Shown here: positions 1 to 9,472 of the stretch, one piece after another
Layout of the letters: each line of letters starts with the position of its first letter
How positions within the stretch are numbered: position 1 is the first letter of the stretch
From: Streptococcus sp. S1
GTDB taxonomy: Bacteria > Bacillota > Bacilli > Lactobacillales > Streptococcaceae
Direction of reading: 5' to 3'
Assembly: GCF_034137685.1 (NCBI RefSeq)
Contig: NZ_CP139418.1
Coordinates: 1,267,001-1,331,000, forward strand
DNA: 64,000 bases
Translations under genes and position numbers: made by a program
The notes under the pieces: model-generated
What the model was told of the DNA's origin: nothing
Seen by the model: only the letters and a program-made list of their open reading frames with translations
Database searches by the model: none

Positions 1-193
1 CAATGACCCAGGCTTTATGATCGCTGAGAAACTGTCTCATCTCACCTTCCATCGTATCCCGGTCACTGTCTATCCAGCCCGGTTGAAATTGAAGGGTATC
101 CATGTGGAGCTTGGGAATGGAGTAGTGGCGGGATAAGTTTTCAGCTAAGGTGGATTTACCTGATCCAGAATAGCCGATAATAACGATTTTCAT
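1..193 (-). CDS. P-loop nucleoside/nucleotide kinase-like protein (FlaR-like), N-terminal part
   Basis: Only the first 64 codons are present; the gene runs off the left edge. The protein starts MKIVIIGYSGSGKSTLAENL, a Walker A P-loop (GYSGSGKST) at residues 7-15, followed by a substrate-lid-like segment (HMDTLQFQPGW). This is the usual start of the small P-loop proteins annotated as DNA topology modulation protein FlaR or adenylate kinase-like. The substrate cannot be judged from this fragment. It lies downstream of rpsT on the same strand, separated from it by a terminator. Confidence 0.75.
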   Translation of the reverse strand, partial: MKIVIIGYSGSGKSTLAENLSRHYSIPKLHMDTLQFQPGWIDSDRDTMEGEMRQFLSDHKAWVI

Positions 194-218
194 AAGCACC
201 TCTCAAAAAATTAGGCAC

Positions 219-239
219 AAAAAAAGCTCCGGAGAGCTT
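219..239 (-). terminator. Intrinsic terminator of rpsT
   Basis: Read on the minus strand, AAGCTC and GAGCTT form a short GC-containing stem directly followed by a run of seven T. It lies just downstream of the rpsT stop codon. Confidence 0.75.
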
Positions 240-259
240 GATTTTTATGCTGTTCTTGA

Positions 260-493
260 TTAACCAAGTTTCGCTGCAAGACGTGCTTTATCACGGCTAG
301 CTTTGTTCTTGTGGATCAAACCTTTAGTTTCTGCTTTATCGATAGCTGAGCTAGCAGCGCGGTAAAGTTCTTCAGATGGGTTTGCTTCAAAAGATTTGAT
401 TGCAGTACGCATAGCTGATTTTTGAGCTGAGTTTTTTTCGTTTTGTTTAACGTTCAATTCAGCGCGTTTGATAGCTGATTTAATGTTTGCCAA
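260..493 (-). CDS. rpsT: 30S ribosomal protein S20
   Basis: The 77-residue basic protein has the S20 sequence ([13 protein letters not shown] near the start, [17 protein letters not shown] near the end) and binds 16S rRNA early in 30S assembly. An in-frame ATG lies five codons upstream, but that ATG forms part of the ribosome-binding sequence GGAGGT. I therefore place the start at the TTG (491-493), seven bases after the Shine-Dalgarno, which gives the family's usual N-terminus M-ANIKSA. A UUG start is also known for E. coli rpsT, where it matters for autoregulation. The gene is monocistronic, with its own promoter and terminator. Confidence 0.95.
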   Translation of the reverse strand: MANIKSAIKRAELNVKQNEKNSAQKSAMRTAIKSFEANPSEELYRAASSAIDKAETKGLIHKNKASRDKARLAAKLG

Positions 494-526
494 GTTATTC
501 ACCTCCATTGATAATCTAACTATCTC

Positions 527-555
527 ATTATATATGAAAAGTTAAGATTTGACAA
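527..555 (-). promoter_or_regulatory. Sigma-A promoter of rpsT
   Basis: On the minus strand TTGTCA (550-555) and TATAAT (527-532) are separated by 17 bases. This is a near-consensus housekeeping promoter, with the rpsT start about 35 bases downstream. Confidence 0.8.
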
Positions 556-604
556 GCCTAAAATAGCTTTTCCTTAAAAAAGTACCGTTAACAGGCCATT
601 TTCT

Positions 605-1525
605 CTAGCGTTTGAGATAAATTTCATCGATTTCATGATTGGTTGCTTTATGGAGAATCAGATCAGCTCGGTTTCTGGTTGGTTGGATGTAATATTGCAA
701 GTTGACTAAATTTATGGATTCCCATACCTGGTGGGCCATGCTTAAAACTTCTTCTAGGGGTTGCTCTGTAAATTGATAGTAGTAGTTATTGGGATCATTC
801 TGAGCTAATGCAAGGAGTTTTTGGAAGCGATCGATATACCAAGATTCGATATCATTGACTGCGGCATCCACATAGATTGAAAAATCAAAGAAATCGGTCA
901 TATAGAGACTGTCATTTTGTGGATTTTGAAAGACATTGATCCCTTCTACAATGACAAAATCAGCCGGTAAAATGGTTTGCTTCTCATCTGGGACAATATC
1001 GTATATTTCGTGGGAATAGACAGGGATTTCTACGCTCTTGTTGTTTTTAATTTGATTGAGAAAATCAAGGAGCAATTCCATATCATAGCTTTCCGGAAAT
1101 CCTTTTCGATTGAGGATCTCTTGTTCTTTTAAGATAGCATTTGGATAGAGGAAGCCATCCGTTGTTACCAACTCCACCGTCGAGCCTTCAAAGGTTCGTG
1201 ACAGCAGGATTTGAAGTAAACGGCTAGTGGTGGATTTTCCAACCGCAACACTCCCTGAAACCCCAATGATAAAGGGTTGGCGTTCACTCGTTTTTTGAAG
1301 GAAAATACCTTTTGAGAAGGCCAAATCTTCTTTGGAACGCTTGTAGATGCCTATCAGGTTTGTCAAAGGCAGGTAGACGTCACGTACATCCTGGAGGTTG
1401 ATGCGGTCGTTAAAACTTTTAATAGAATTGAGCTCTGTTTGAGAGAGAGGTGGGGTGGTTTTGCGGTGCAAATTTTGCCAAGTTTCCCGATTAATTTTTT
1501 CAAAATGTAGAAATTCTTTGTCCAT
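605..1525 (-). CDS. coaA: Type I pantothenate kinase
   Basis: The 306-residue protein phosphorylates pantothenate with ATP, the first step of coenzyme A synthesis in the cytoplasm. The P-loop [15 protein letters not shown] is at about residues 88-102, followed by the family signatures TTDGFLYPN and YDIVPDEKQ. Length is typical of bacterial CoaA (about 306-316). It is transcribed alone, divergently from the rsmC-like gene. This type is normally feedback-inhibited by CoA. Confidence 0.95.
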   Translation of the reverse strand: MDKEFLHFEKINRETWQNLHRKTTPPLSQTELNSIKSFNDRINLQDVRDVYLPLTNLIGIYKRSKEDLAFSKGIFLQKTSERQPFIIGVSGSVAVGKSTTSRLLQILLSRTFEGSTVELVTTDGFLYPNAILKEQEILNRKGFPESYDMELLLDFLNQIKNNKSVEIPVYSHEIYDIVPDEKQTILPADFVIVEGINVFQNPQNDSLYMTDFFDFSIYVDAAVNDIESWYIDRFQKLLALAQNDPNNYYYQFTEQPLEEVLSMAHQVWESINLVNLQYYIQPTRNRADLILHKATNHEIDEIYLKR

Positions 1526-1600
1526 ATGTCACTCCTATTGTAGTCTTTAGTATACCAATTTTTAGAGGTCATGTAAACGATTTAAAAAAGGAGTGAATTA

Positions 1601-1616
1601 TGATAAAATAACCTTA
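1601..1616 (+). promoter_or_regulatory. Extended -10 promoter abutting a start codon
   Basis: TG-A-TAAAAT (1601-1609) is an extended -10 element. The predicted transcription start, about seven bases downstream, coincides with the ATG at 1616. No Shine-Dalgarno lies between them, so the mRNA may be leaderless. Confidence 0.5.
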
Positions 1617-2209
1617 TGAGTAAAATGTATTTTGATGTAAACCCAGATGCAGCCCATGATATTCATGATCTGGCTGTAGTTTTATTGGGGCAAAAGATGA
1701 ATTTTTATACGGACGCCGGCGTCTTTAGTAAAAAAATGATTGACTATGGAAGCCAGGTGCTCTTATCAACCCTGGATTTTCAAGAAGGAGAAAGTGTCCT
1801 TGATGTTGGCTGTGGCTATGGTCCAATTGGCCTCTCTCTCGCTAAAGCGCAAGGAGTTGCAGTGACTATGGTGGATGTTAATGAGCGGGCGCTGGACTTG
1901 GCTAAGAAAAATGCCAGCCGAAATGGCGTGGAAGCTCAGATCTTTTCTTCGGATGTCTATGAAGCAGTAGAAGGGGTCTTTGACCATGTGATCAGTAATC
2001 CGCCGATCCGAGCTGGTAAGAAAGTGGTTCACCAAGTGATCACTGGTAGTTTTGAACATTTGAAACCAGGTGGAGACTTGACCATTGTCATTCAGAAAAA
2101 ACAAGGGGCTCCAAGTGCTAAGGCCAAGATGGAAGAGACCTTTGGCAATTGTGAGACAGTAAAAAAAGACAAGGGCTATTATATTTTAAGAAGTGAGAAA
2201 GAATCATGA
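1616..2209 (+). CDS. RsmC-like class I SAM-dependent methyltransferase
   Basis: A 197-residue methyltransferase with the SAM-binding motif VLDVGCGYGPIGLSLA (about residues 61-76), an acidic motif II (MVDVNERAL) and the catalytic motif SNPPIRAG (about 127-134). NPPIR is typical of RsmC-type 16S rRNA guanine-N2 methyltransferases. It matches the short single-domain version found in Firmicutes rather than the two-domain E. coli RsmC. It overlaps the pdp start by four bases (ATGA), so the two are translationally coupled. The exact target base is inferred from the family only. Confidence 0.8.
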   Translation: MSKMYFDVNPDAAHDIHDLAVVLLGQKMNFYTDAGVFSKKMIDYGSQVLLSTLDFQEGESVLDVGCGYGPIGLSLAKAQGVAVTMVDVNERALDLAKKNASRNGVEAQIFSSDVYEAVEGVFDHVISNPPIRAGKKVVHQVITGSFEHLKPGGDLTIVIQKKQGAPSAKAKMEETFGNCETVKKDKGYYILRSEKES

Positions 2210-3483
2210 GAGCAGTAGATATCATTCAGAAAAAAAGAGATGGTCTTGCCTTAAACAAGGAAGAAATTGAATGGCTGATTGAGGGCTATGTGGCTGGAAC
2301 GGTTCCAGATTACCAAATGTCCGCTTTTGCTATGGCTGTTTATTTTAAAGGGATGACGACGGAAGAAATCTCCCATATGACCATGAAGATGGTCCAAACG
2401 GGGCAACAGTTTGATCTGTCAGCTATTCCAGGAATCAAGGTAGACAAACATTCGACTGGTGGTGTGGGAGACAAGGTGACCTTGGTCTTGGTGCCTCTGG
2501 TTGCAAGTTTTGGAGTGCCGGTTGCTAAAATGAGCGGTCGTGGCTTAGGCCACACGGGTGGAACCATCGATAAGTTGGAATCCATTAAAGGTTTCCAAAT
2601 TGAACGGACCCAAGAGGAATTTATCCAGCAGGTTCAGGAGATTGGCTTATCGGTTATTGGGCAATCTGACCAACTTGTGAAGGCAGACAAACTTTTGTAT
2701 GCTCTGCGTGATGTAACGGCGACAGTGGATACCATTCCTTTGATTGCTAGCTCCGTCATGAGTAAGAAAATTGCTGCAGGTGCGGATGCCATTCTTTTGG
2801 ACGTGACGGTAGGCGAGGGTGCCTTCATGAAGAATATTGAGGATGCTCGTCGCTTAGCACGTACCATGGTGGATCTTGGAAATGCAGTGGGTCGGAAAAC
2901 CATCGCTGTCATTACAGATATGAGCCAACCTTTGGGAACCAGCATTGGTAATCGTTTAGAAATTTTAGAAGCCCTGGATATTCTGAAAGGACAAGGACGC
3001 GCTGATGTCACAGAGTTTATTTGTGAATTAGCGCAAATCATGTTGAAATTGGCCAATGTAGATCAATCAATTGAAGCCATCCATGAACACTTGAACAATG
3101 GTCAGGCTTTAGCGAAGTTTGAAGAAATGGTTGTGGCTCAAGGTGGAGACTTAGAAGATTTGCATCGTCCCGTCAAAGTGGATCAGGTCCTTGAAGTAAC
3201 AGCGGACCAAGATGGCGTTATTGCTGCTTTACCTGCCATGGAGTTTGGTTTGTTTGCTATGAGGCTGGGTGCTGGTCGTGCTGTCAAATCGGATCCCCTC
3301 GATTATGAAACAGGGATTGTGTTTGACAAAAAAGTGGGAGAGCACGTCAAAAAAGGGGAACGCATTGCCCGCATTTTCATGAATGAAAAAAATTCACAAG
3401 AAAGAGTTACAGAATTCAAAAAAAATGTTAAAATACTAGAAAGGGCTGAAAGCGTTAAAGAAATTATTGAAATAATATCTTAA
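2206..3483 (+). CDS. pdp: Pyrimidine-nucleoside phosphorylase
   Basis: The 425-residue protein cleaves uridine, thymidine or deoxyuridine with phosphate to give base plus (deoxy)ribose-1-phosphate. It carries the family signature [13 protein letters not shown] near residue 82 and [11 protein letters not shown] near residue 108. Length and motifs fit the Bacillus Pdp type, which accepts both uridine and thymidine; deoA is an alternative label. It is coupled to the upstream methyltransferase and followed 17 bases later by deoC, which uses the deoxyribose phosphate produced. Confidence 0.93.
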   Translation: MRAVDIIQKKRDGLALNKEEIEWLIEGYVAGTVPDYQMSAFAMAVYFKGMTTEEISHMTMKMVQTGQQFDLSAIPGIKVDKHSTGGVGDKVTLVLVPLVASFGVPVAKMSGRGLGHTGGTIDKLESIKGFQIERTQEEFIQQVQEIGLSVIGQSDQLVKADKLLYALRDVTATVDTIPLIASSVMSKKIAAGADAILLDVTVGEGAFMKNIEDARRLARTMVDLGNAVGRKTIAVITDMSQPLGTSIGNRLEILEALDILKGQGRADVTEFICELAQIMLKLANVDQSIEAIHEHLNNGQALAKFEEMVVAQGGDLEDLHRPVKVDQVLEVTADQDGVIAALPAMEFGLFAMRLGAGRAVKSDPLDYETGIVFDKKVGEHVKKGERIARIFMNEKNSQERVTEFKKNVKILERAESVKEIIEIIS

Positions 3484-3500
3484 GCAGCTCAGGAGATTGT

Positions 3501-4163
3501 ATGAAGTTAAATAAATATATCGATCACACTCTTTTAAAACCAGATGCACAACAAGAACAGATCGAAAAGCTGATCGAAGAAGCCAAGGCTTATGATTTTG
3601 CGAGTGTCTGTGTGAACCCGACATGGGTGAATTTTGCGGCTGAGGGCTTGCGCGATTCAGACGTTAAAGTTTGTACCGTCATTGGTTTTCCTTTAGGAGC
3701 AAATACACCATTTGTCAAAGCGTGTGAGACAAAAAATGCGATTCAAAATGGTGCCGATGAGATTGACATGGTCATTAATATCGGGGCTCTTAAGTCTAAG
3801 AATTTAGCACTAGTTGAGGAAGATATCCAAGCTGTAGTCGAAGCGAGCGGTGATAAGCTGGTCAAAGTCATCATTGAGACTTGTCTCTTAACCGATGATG
3901 AAAAGATCGTTGCTTGTCAAATTGCTAAGTTAGCTGGCGCAGACTTTGTGAAGACTTCAACTGGCTTTTCAACTGGAGGAGCAACGGTAGAAGATGTAGC
4001 CTTAATGCGTCAAACTGTTGGACCCGACATGGGTGTTAAGGCTTCTGGTGGTGCTCGCTCTTATGAAGATGCTCTTGCTTTTATCGAAGCAGGTGCGACC
4101 CGTATCGGGACTTCTTCTGGTGTAGCCATCATGGAAGGAAAGGTGGCTCATGGCGACTACTGA
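3501..4163 (+). CDS. deoC: Deoxyribose-phosphate aldolase
   Basis: The 220-residue class I aldolase splits 2-deoxyribose-5-phosphate into acetaldehyde and glyceraldehyde-3-phosphate. The Schiff-base lysine lies in [14 protein letters not shown] (about residue 152). The N-terminus [16 protein letters not shown] is typical of the family. The start follows an AGGAGA ribosome-binding site. The 3' end overlaps cdd by 14 bases, placing it inside the nucleoside salvage operon. Confidence 0.95.
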   Translation: MKLNKYIDHTLLKPDAQQEQIEKLIEEAKAYDFASVCVNPTWVNFAAEGLRDSDVKVCTVIGFPLGANTPFVKACETKNAIQNGADEIDMVINIGALKSKNLALVEEDIQAVVEASGDKLVKVIIETCLLTDDEKIVACQIAKLAGADFVKTSTGFSTGGATVEDVALMRQTVGPDMGVKASGGARSYEDALAFIEAGATRIGTSSGVAIMEGKVAHGDY

Positions 4164-4539
4164 GTTGATTGACTTAGCAGTTGAAGTGAGTCAACAAGCC
4201 TATGTGCCTTACTCTCACTTCCCAATTGGAGCTGTACTGCTAACGAAGGATGGGGAAATCTATACAGGTGTCAATATCGAAAATGCCAGTTTTGGATTAA
4301 CCAACTGTGGAGAACGGACAGCCATTTTTAAAGCTGTTTCTGAAGGAGCTCGCGAGTTCAAAGAGCTGATTATCTATGGGCAAACAGAAAAGCCCATCTC
4401 TCCGTGTGGTGCTTGTCGTCAGGTCATGGCTGAATTTTTTGAACCAGACCTGCCTGTAACTTTGGTATCTAAAGATAAATCGACGGTCGTGATGACGGTC
4501 AAGGAATTACTTCCATATTCCTTTACAGACTTGACTTAG
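4150..4539 (+). CDS. cdd: Cytidine deaminase
   Basis: The 129-residue zinc enzyme deaminates cytidine and deoxycytidine to uridine and deoxyuridine. The active site is [11 protein letters not shown] (about residues 52-62) with PCGACRQ (about 86-92), giving the three-cysteine zinc site and catalytic glutamate of the small tetrameric class. Its start lies inside the deoC coding sequence. Its product feeds Pdp encoded upstream. Confidence 0.95.
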   Translation: MATTELIDLAVEVSQQAYVPYSHFPIGAVLLTKDGEIYTGVNIENASFGLTNCGERTAIFKAVSEGAREFKELIIYGQTEKPISPCGACRQVMAEFFEPDLPVTLVSKDKSTVVMTVKELLPYSFTDLT

Positions 4540-4614
4540 TTGGTCTGTGAGGCGGTCTTTTGACCCTTTCAATACTTCGCAACAATGTTGCACAATAATT
4601 TAGGAGGTTCAGTA

Positions 4615-5676
4615 ATGAACAAGAAACAATGGCTAGGCCTTGGTCTAGTAACTGTCGCTGCTATCGGACTTGCAGCATGTGGAAATCGTGCGTCTAAAAA
4701 AGATAGCGCAAACTCAGAATCAAAAACTGATTTGAAAGCTGCTATCGTTACCGATACTGGTGGTGTGGATGACAAATCATTCAACCAATCTGCTTGGGAA
4801 GGTTTGCAAGCTTGGGGGAAAGAAAACGGTCTTTCTAAAGGAAACGGATTTGACTACTTCCAATCAACAGATGAATCTCAATATGCGACAAACCTTGATG
4901 AAGCTGTTTCTAACGACTACAAATTGATCTTTGGTGTTGGTTTTGCCTTGCGTGATGCAGTAGAAAAAGCGGCTTCTGACAACGAAGGAACAAACTTTGT
5001 TATCATTGACGACCGTATTGAAGGTAAAAAGAACGTAGCATCTGCTGTCTTTGCCGACAACGAAGCTGGTTACCTTGCTGGTATCGCTGCTGCGAAAACT
5101 ACAAAAACTAAACAAGTTGGTTTTGTAGGTGGTATGGAAAGTGAAGTTATCACTCGTTTCCGCGCTGGATTTGAAGCTGGTGTTAAATCTGTTGACCCAT
5201 CTATCAAAGTTCAAGTAGACTACGCTGGTTCATTCGGTGACGCTGCTAAAGGTAAAACAATTGCTGCTGCACAATACGCTGCAGGTGCAGACGTTATCTA
5301 CCAAGTAGCTGGTGGTACTGGAGCAGGTGTCTTCTCTGAAGCAAAAGACTTGAACGAGAAGAAAAATGAAGACGAAAAAGTTTGGGTTCTTGGTGTGGAC
5401 CGTGACCAAAAAGCTGAGGGTGAATACACTTCTAAAGATGGTAAAAAATCTAACTTTGTCTTGGCTTCAAGCTTGAAGAAAGTCGGAGAATCTGTAAAAG
5501 ACTTGGCTAAGAAAGCTGCTGACGGTAAATTCCCTGGCGGTAAAGTGATTACTTATAGCTTGAAAGATGGTGGAGTTGATTTGACAACTGACAACCTTTC
5601 TGCAGATGCTAAAAAAGCTGTCGAAGATGCCAAAGCTAAAATCCTTGATGGATCTCTTAAAGTTCCTGAAAAATAA
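4615..5676 (+). CDS. BMP-family nucleoside-binding lipoprotein (PnrA type)
   Basis: A 353-residue substrate-binding lipoprotein. The signal peptide MNKKQWLGLGLVTVAAIGLAAC has a lipobox LAAC with the lipidated cysteine at residue 22. The mature part has the BMP/PnrA fold motifs TDTGGVDDKSFNQSAWEG and a GVDRDQ segment near the C-terminus. I start at the ATG preceded by TAGGAGG rather than an in-frame ATG ten codons upstream. It lies between the nucleoside-catabolic genes and a matching ABC transporter, so nucleoside capture is the likely role. In S. pneumoniae the homologue is, from memory, a surface-exposed antigen. Confidence 0.92.
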   Translation: MNKKQWLGLGLVTVAAIGLAACGNRASKKDSANSESKTDLKAAIVTDTGGVDDKSFNQSAWEGLQAWGKENGLSKGNGFDYFQSTDESQYATNLDEAVSNDYKLIFGVGFALRDAVEKAASDNEGTNFVIIDDRIEGKKNVASAVFADNEAGYLAGIAAAKTTKTKQVGFVGGMESEVITRFRAGFEAGVKSVDPSIKVQVDYAGSFGDAAKGKTIAAAQYAAGADVIYQVAGGTGAGVFSEAKDLNEKKNEDEKVWVLGVDRDQKAEGEYTSKDGKKSNFVLASSLKKVGESVKDLAKKAADGKFPGGKVITYSLKDGGVDLTTDNLSADAKKAVEDAKAKILDGSLKVPEK

Positions 5677-5688
5677 TATTTGATTGGG

Positions 5689-5716
5689 CGGCCCTCCCTT
5701 TAAGGGCCGTTTCTTT
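5689..5716 (+). terminator. Hairpin terminator after the lipoprotein gene
   Basis: CGGCCCT and AGGGCCG form a strong stem followed by TTTCTTTT. It probably lets only part of transcription continue into the ABC genes, a common way to make more binding protein than transporter. Confidence 0.8.
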
Positions 5717-5721
5717 TAAAG

Positions 5722-5773
5722 TGAGACATTTTTGTCTCAATAAAATCTGTTAGTTCTCTAGCAGATTTTATTG
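5722..5773 (+). promoter_or_regulatory. Two further inverted repeats ahead of the nucleoside ABC ATPase
   Basis: TGAGACA/TGTCTCA (5722-5739) is followed by a perfect 12-bp inverted repeat, CAATAAAATCTG with its complement (5738-5749 and 5762-5773). The two stems share two bases. With the preceding terminator this gives three hairpins in a row in the 129-base gap between the lipoprotein and ATPase genes. Confidence 0.55.
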
Positions 5774-5805
5774 AAATAAAAAAATTTTGAGAGGAAAACA
5801 CCCAC

Positions 5806-7341
5806 ATGACACATGAATATGTCATCGAAATGCGTGAGATTACCAAAAAATTTGGTGACTTTGTAGCAAATGACAAGATTAATCTTCAGTTGCGCAAAGG
5901 TGAAATCCATGCACTTCTTGGAGAAAATGGTGCAGGGAAATCTACCCTGATGAATATGCTGGCTGGTTTGTTGGAACCAACAAGCGGAGACATTGTGGTA
6001 AATGGAAATACTGTTAACCTAGACTCACCTTCAAAAGCAGCTTCTTTAGGAATTGGAATGGTGCACCAACACTTTATGTTAGTTGAAGCCTTCACTGTTG
6101 TTGAAAATATCATCCTTGGTTCTGAAACCACTAAACATGGTGTTTTGGACCTTAAAAAAGCCAGCCAAGATATCCTTGACTTGTCTAAAAAATATGGCCT
6201 GGCAGTAGATCCAAATGCTAAAGTTGAGGATATTTCCGTTGGTGCGCAGCAACGTGTGGAAATCTTAAAGACGCTTTATCGTGGAGCCGACATCCTGATC
6301 TTCGATGAACCAACTGCAGTGTTGACACCAGCAGAAATCGAAGAATTGATGACAATCATGAAGAACTTGGCGAATGAAGGAAAATCCATTATCTTGATTA
6401 CGCACAAGTTGGATGAAATCCGTGCTGTTTCAGACCGCGTAACGGTTATCCGTCGCGGGAAATCTATTGAAACAGTCGAGATTGGTGGAGCTACCAACCA
6501 AGACTTGGCCGAAATGATGGTCGGTCGTTCTGTTTCCTTTAAAACGGAGAAAGGTCCTTCTGAACCGAAAGAAGTGGTCTTGTCGATTGAGAACTTGGTT
6601 GTAAACGAAAACCGGGGAGTCCCAGCTGTTAAGAATCTTTCGCTAGAACTTCGTGCTGGTGAAGTCGTTGGGATCGCAGGGATTGATGGAAATGGTCAAT
6701 CTGAGTTGATCCAAGCCATTACAGGTCTACGGAAGGTAAAATCGGGTTCAATTAAGATTAAAGGCAAGGATGTTGTAGGACTACGTCCACGTCAAATCAC
6801 AGAAATGAAGGTAGGGCACGTCCCTGAAGACCGTCACCGGGATGGTTTGGTCCTTGATATGATGATCTCTGAAAACATGGCTCTTCAAACTTACTACAAA
6901 GAACCTCTTAGCAAGAATGGTATTTTGAATTATCCAAATATTACCTCTTATGCCAAGAAGTTGATGGATGAGTTTGACGTTCGTGCAGCTAGTGAAGTGG
7001 TACCAGCTAAGGCTCTCTCTGGAGGAAACCAGCAAAAAGCCATTATCGCGCGGGAAATCGATCGCGATCCAGATCTCTTGATCGTCAGCCAGCCAACTCG
7101 TGGTTTGGACGTTGGAGCGATTGAATATATCCACAAACGTTTGATTCAAGAACGGGATAATGGGAAAGCCGTTCTGGTTGTCAGCTTTGAATTAGATGAG
7201 ATTTTGAATGTTTCTGACCGTATTGCGGTTATTCATGATGGGAAGATCCAAGGGATCGTAACCCCTGAAACGACGAATAAGCAAGAACTTGGAATCCTCA
7301 TGGCAGGAGGAAAAGTAGAGGAGGGAGCATCTAATGAATAA
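5806..7341 (+). CDS. Nucleoside ABC transporter, duplicated ATP-binding subunit (NupA/YufO type)
   Basis: The 511-residue protein has two ATPase domains in tandem. Domain 1 has Walker A GENGAGKST (about residues 39-47), signature SVGAQQRVEI and Walker B LIFDEPTAVL. Domain 2 has a degenerate P-loop, GIDGNGQSE, signature LSGGNQQK and Walker B-like LIVSQPTRGL. This layout is that of sugar/nucleoside (BMP-associated) importers. The gene overlaps the downstream permease by eight bases. It energises uptake together with the lipoprotein and the two permeases. Confidence 0.93.
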   Translation: MTHEYVIEMREITKKFGDFVANDKINLQLRKGEIHALLGENGAGKSTLMNMLAGLLEPTSGDIVVNGNTVNLDSPSKAASLGIGMVHQHFMLVEAFTVVENIILGSETTKHGVLDLKKASQDILDLSKKYGLAVDPNAKVEDISVGAQQRVEILKTLYRGADILIFDEPTAVLTPAEIEELMTIMKNLANEGKSIILITHKLDEIRAVSDRVTVIRRGKSIETVEIGGATNQDLAEMMVGRSVSFKTEKGPSEPKEVVLSIENLVVNENRGVPAVKNLSLELRAGEVVGIAGIDGNGQSELIQAITGLRKVKSGSIKIKGKDVVGLRPRQITEMKVGHVPEDRHRDGLVLDMMISENMALQTYYKEPLSKNGILNYPNITSYAKKLMDEFDVRAASEVVPAKALSGGNQQKAIIAREIDRDPDLLIVSQPTRGLDVGAIEYIHKRLIQERDNGKAVLVVSFELDEILNVSDRIAVIHDGKIQGIVTPETTNKQELGILMAGGKVEEGASNE

Positions 7342-8396
7342 GAATTTAAAACAAATTGCTGTTCCATTGGTGTCTGTCCTTTTAGGATTGGTCTTGGGTG
7401 CCATTATTATGTGGGCCTTCAGCTATGATGCCCTTTGGGGATATGAATTGCTGTTTAAGAAAGCCTTTGGTTCGATTAAGAGTTGGGGTAATATTTCCCG
7501 TGCTATGGGGCCACTGATTTTGGTTGCTCTTGGATTTTCGGTAGCTAGCCGAGCCGGCTTCTTTAACGTTGGACTTCCTGGTCAGGCTTTTGCAGGATGG
7601 ATCATGGCGACTTGGTTTGCTCTTTCCTTCCCAAATATGCCTCGATTACTGATGATTCCAATAACCGTTTTGATTGCGGCTATTGCAGGTGGATTTATTG
7701 GAGCGATTCCAGGTTTCCTTCGTGCCTATCTTGGAACCAGTGAGGTGATCATCACCATTATGATGAACTACATTGTTCTCTATGGTGGGAATGCCTTGAT
7801 CCATAGCTTCCCAGCTTCCTTGATGAAAAACAAGGACTCAACTATTGATGTGGGAGCCAACGCTGTCTACCAGACGGAGTGGTTGCGTAATTTGACGGAC
7901 AAATCACAAATGAACATCGGGATCTTCTTTGCTATCATTGCAGTGGTAGTCATCTGGTTCTTGATGAAGAAAACAACTCTTGGTTTTTAAAATCCGTGCC
8001 GTTGGTCTCAATGCCAATGCGGCAGAATACGCAGGGATGTCTGCAAAACGCACCATTATCCTTTCTATGATCATTTCTGGTGCTCTTGCTGGTATCGGTG
8101 GGGTAGTAGAAGGTCTGGGTATTTACTCAAATGTCTATGTTCAAACTAGCTCAATGAGTGTTGGATTTAACGGAATGGCCGTTGCCCTTCTTGCAATGAA
8201 TTCACCAATTGGGATTCCATTTGCTGCCTTCTTGTTTGGAGCACTTCAAATTGGGGGAGTTGGTATGAAGCCAGCTGCAATCCCTGAAGAAGTCGTTCAA
8301 ATTGTGACAGCATCCATTATCTTCTTCGTATGTGCTCACTACATTATCGAAAAGATGATTTCAATGCGTTCAGCTAAAAAAGGAGGAGCAAACTAA
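7334..8396 (+). pseudogene. Nucleoside ABC transporter permease 1 (NupB/YufP type), frameshifted
   Basis: The reading frame from 7334 stops at 7988-7990 after 217 residues, ending in KKTTLGF. The family sequence continues directly in the +1 frame as KIRAVGLNANAAEYAGM up to 8396. The break sits in a run of five T (7984-7988) where four would give the expected LGFKIRAVG. Joined, the protein would be about 353 residues with multiple membrane helices, normal for the family. Options are a real inactivating insertion, a sequencing error in the homopolymer, or +1 frameshifting on TTT-TAA. All other genes of the operon are intact, which argues against simple decay. Confidence 0.85.
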
Positions 8397-9352
8397 TGAG
8401 TATTGTAACGATTTTAAGTATTCTTGTTTCCTCTATGATTGTGTATGCGGCGCCACTGATCTTCACAAGTATCGGAGGAGCTTACTCAGAACACGCTGGG
8501 GTTGTTAACGTTGGTCTGGAAGGAATTATGGTTATGGGAGCCTTCTCAGGAATTGTCTTTAACCTGACTTTTGAGCCAAGCTTAGGGAATTTGACACCAT
8601 GGTTGTCTTTGATTGTTGCTGCAGGAATTGGAGTATTATTCTCCTTGATCCACGCGGTGGCAACCATTCATTTCCGTGCTGACCATATCGTCTCAGGTAC
8701 AGTATTGAACTTGATGGCACCTCCGTTAGCCGTCTTTCTAGTTAAAGCGATGTATAACAAGGGGCAAACGGATAATATCAAAGTTGCCTTTGGGAAGACT
8801 TCCATTCCGGTCTTATCTAAAATTCCGGTAATTGGGGATATTTTCTTCAACAATGCCAGCATCATCGGCTGGGTTGCGATTCTCTTCTCATTCTTTGCTT
8901 GGTTCATCATGTTCAAGACAAAATTTGGATTGCGTCTTCGTTCAGTTGGGGAACACCCACAAGCAGCAGATACATTGGGAATCAATGTTTATAAAATGCG
9001 CTACTTAGGAGTGATGATCTCAGGTGCCCTAGCAGGAATCGGAGGAGCCATTTACGCTCAGTCTATTTCCGTTAACTTCGCGGTGACTACTATTGTTGGT
9101 CCTGGTTTCATCGCCCTCGCAGCTATGATTTTCGGGAAATGGAACCCAATCGGGGCAATGCTTGCTAGTCTCTTCTTTGGAGCTTCACAAAGTTTGGCTG
9201 TTATCGGGAATCAATTGCCTTTGCTTAAAGGTATCCCATCCATCTACTTGCAAATTGCGCCTTACGTCTTGACCATGGTTGTCTTGGCAGCCTTCTTCGG
9301 ACAAGCAGTTGCGCCTAAAGCAGATGGTGTTAACTACATTAAATCGAAATAA
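8396..9352 (+). CDS. Nucleoside ABC transporter permease 2 (NupC/YufQ type)
   Basis: The 318-residue polytopic membrane protein belongs to the branched-chain amino acid/ribose-type permease superfamily. It contains SEHAGVVNVGLEGIMVMGAF near the N-terminus and FGLRLRSVGEHPQAADTLGI in the cytoplasmic coupling region. It overlaps the previous stop codon and is the last gene of the nucleoside operon, followed by a strong hairpin. It would pair with permease 1 as the membrane channel. Confidence 0.92.
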   Translation: MSIVTILSILVSSMIVYAAPLIFTSIGGAYSEHAGVVNVGLEGIMVMGAFSGIVFNLTFEPSLGNLTPWLSLIVAAGIGVLFSLIHAVATIHFRADHIVSGTVLNLMAPPLAVFLVKAMYNKGQTDNIKVAFGKTSIPVLSKIPVIGDIFFNNASIIGWVAILFSFFAWFIMFKTKFGLRLRSVGEHPQAADTLGINVYKMRYLGVMISGALAGIGGAIYAQSISVNFAVTTIVGPGFIALAAMIFGKWNPIGAMLASLFFGASQSLAVIGNQLPLLKGIPSIYLQIAPYVLTMVVLAAFFGQAVAPKADGVNYIKSK

Positions 9353-9353
9353 T

Positions 9354-9396
9354 GCAAAGAGAGATGCGAGGTTTCCTCGGTCTCTTTTGCTTTCTA
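9354..9396 (+). terminator. Terminator of the nucleoside operon
   Basis: A two-part stem (outer GCAAAGAGA/TCTCTTTTGC, inner CGAGG/CCTCG) is followed by TTTCT and sits immediately after the last permease. Confidence 0.75.
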
Positions 9397-9472
9397 AAGG
9401 CCCCTCTTAGTCGCAATTTCTTTAGATTTAGGGTACAATAAGAATACAACTTTTCACGTATTGGAGGAGCAG

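Noticed and set aside
7980..8396. Independent short gene starting at TTG 7980
   Set aside because: No ribosome-binding site, and the sequence is simply the C-terminal part of the permease in the +1 frame; annotated as one frameshifted gene.
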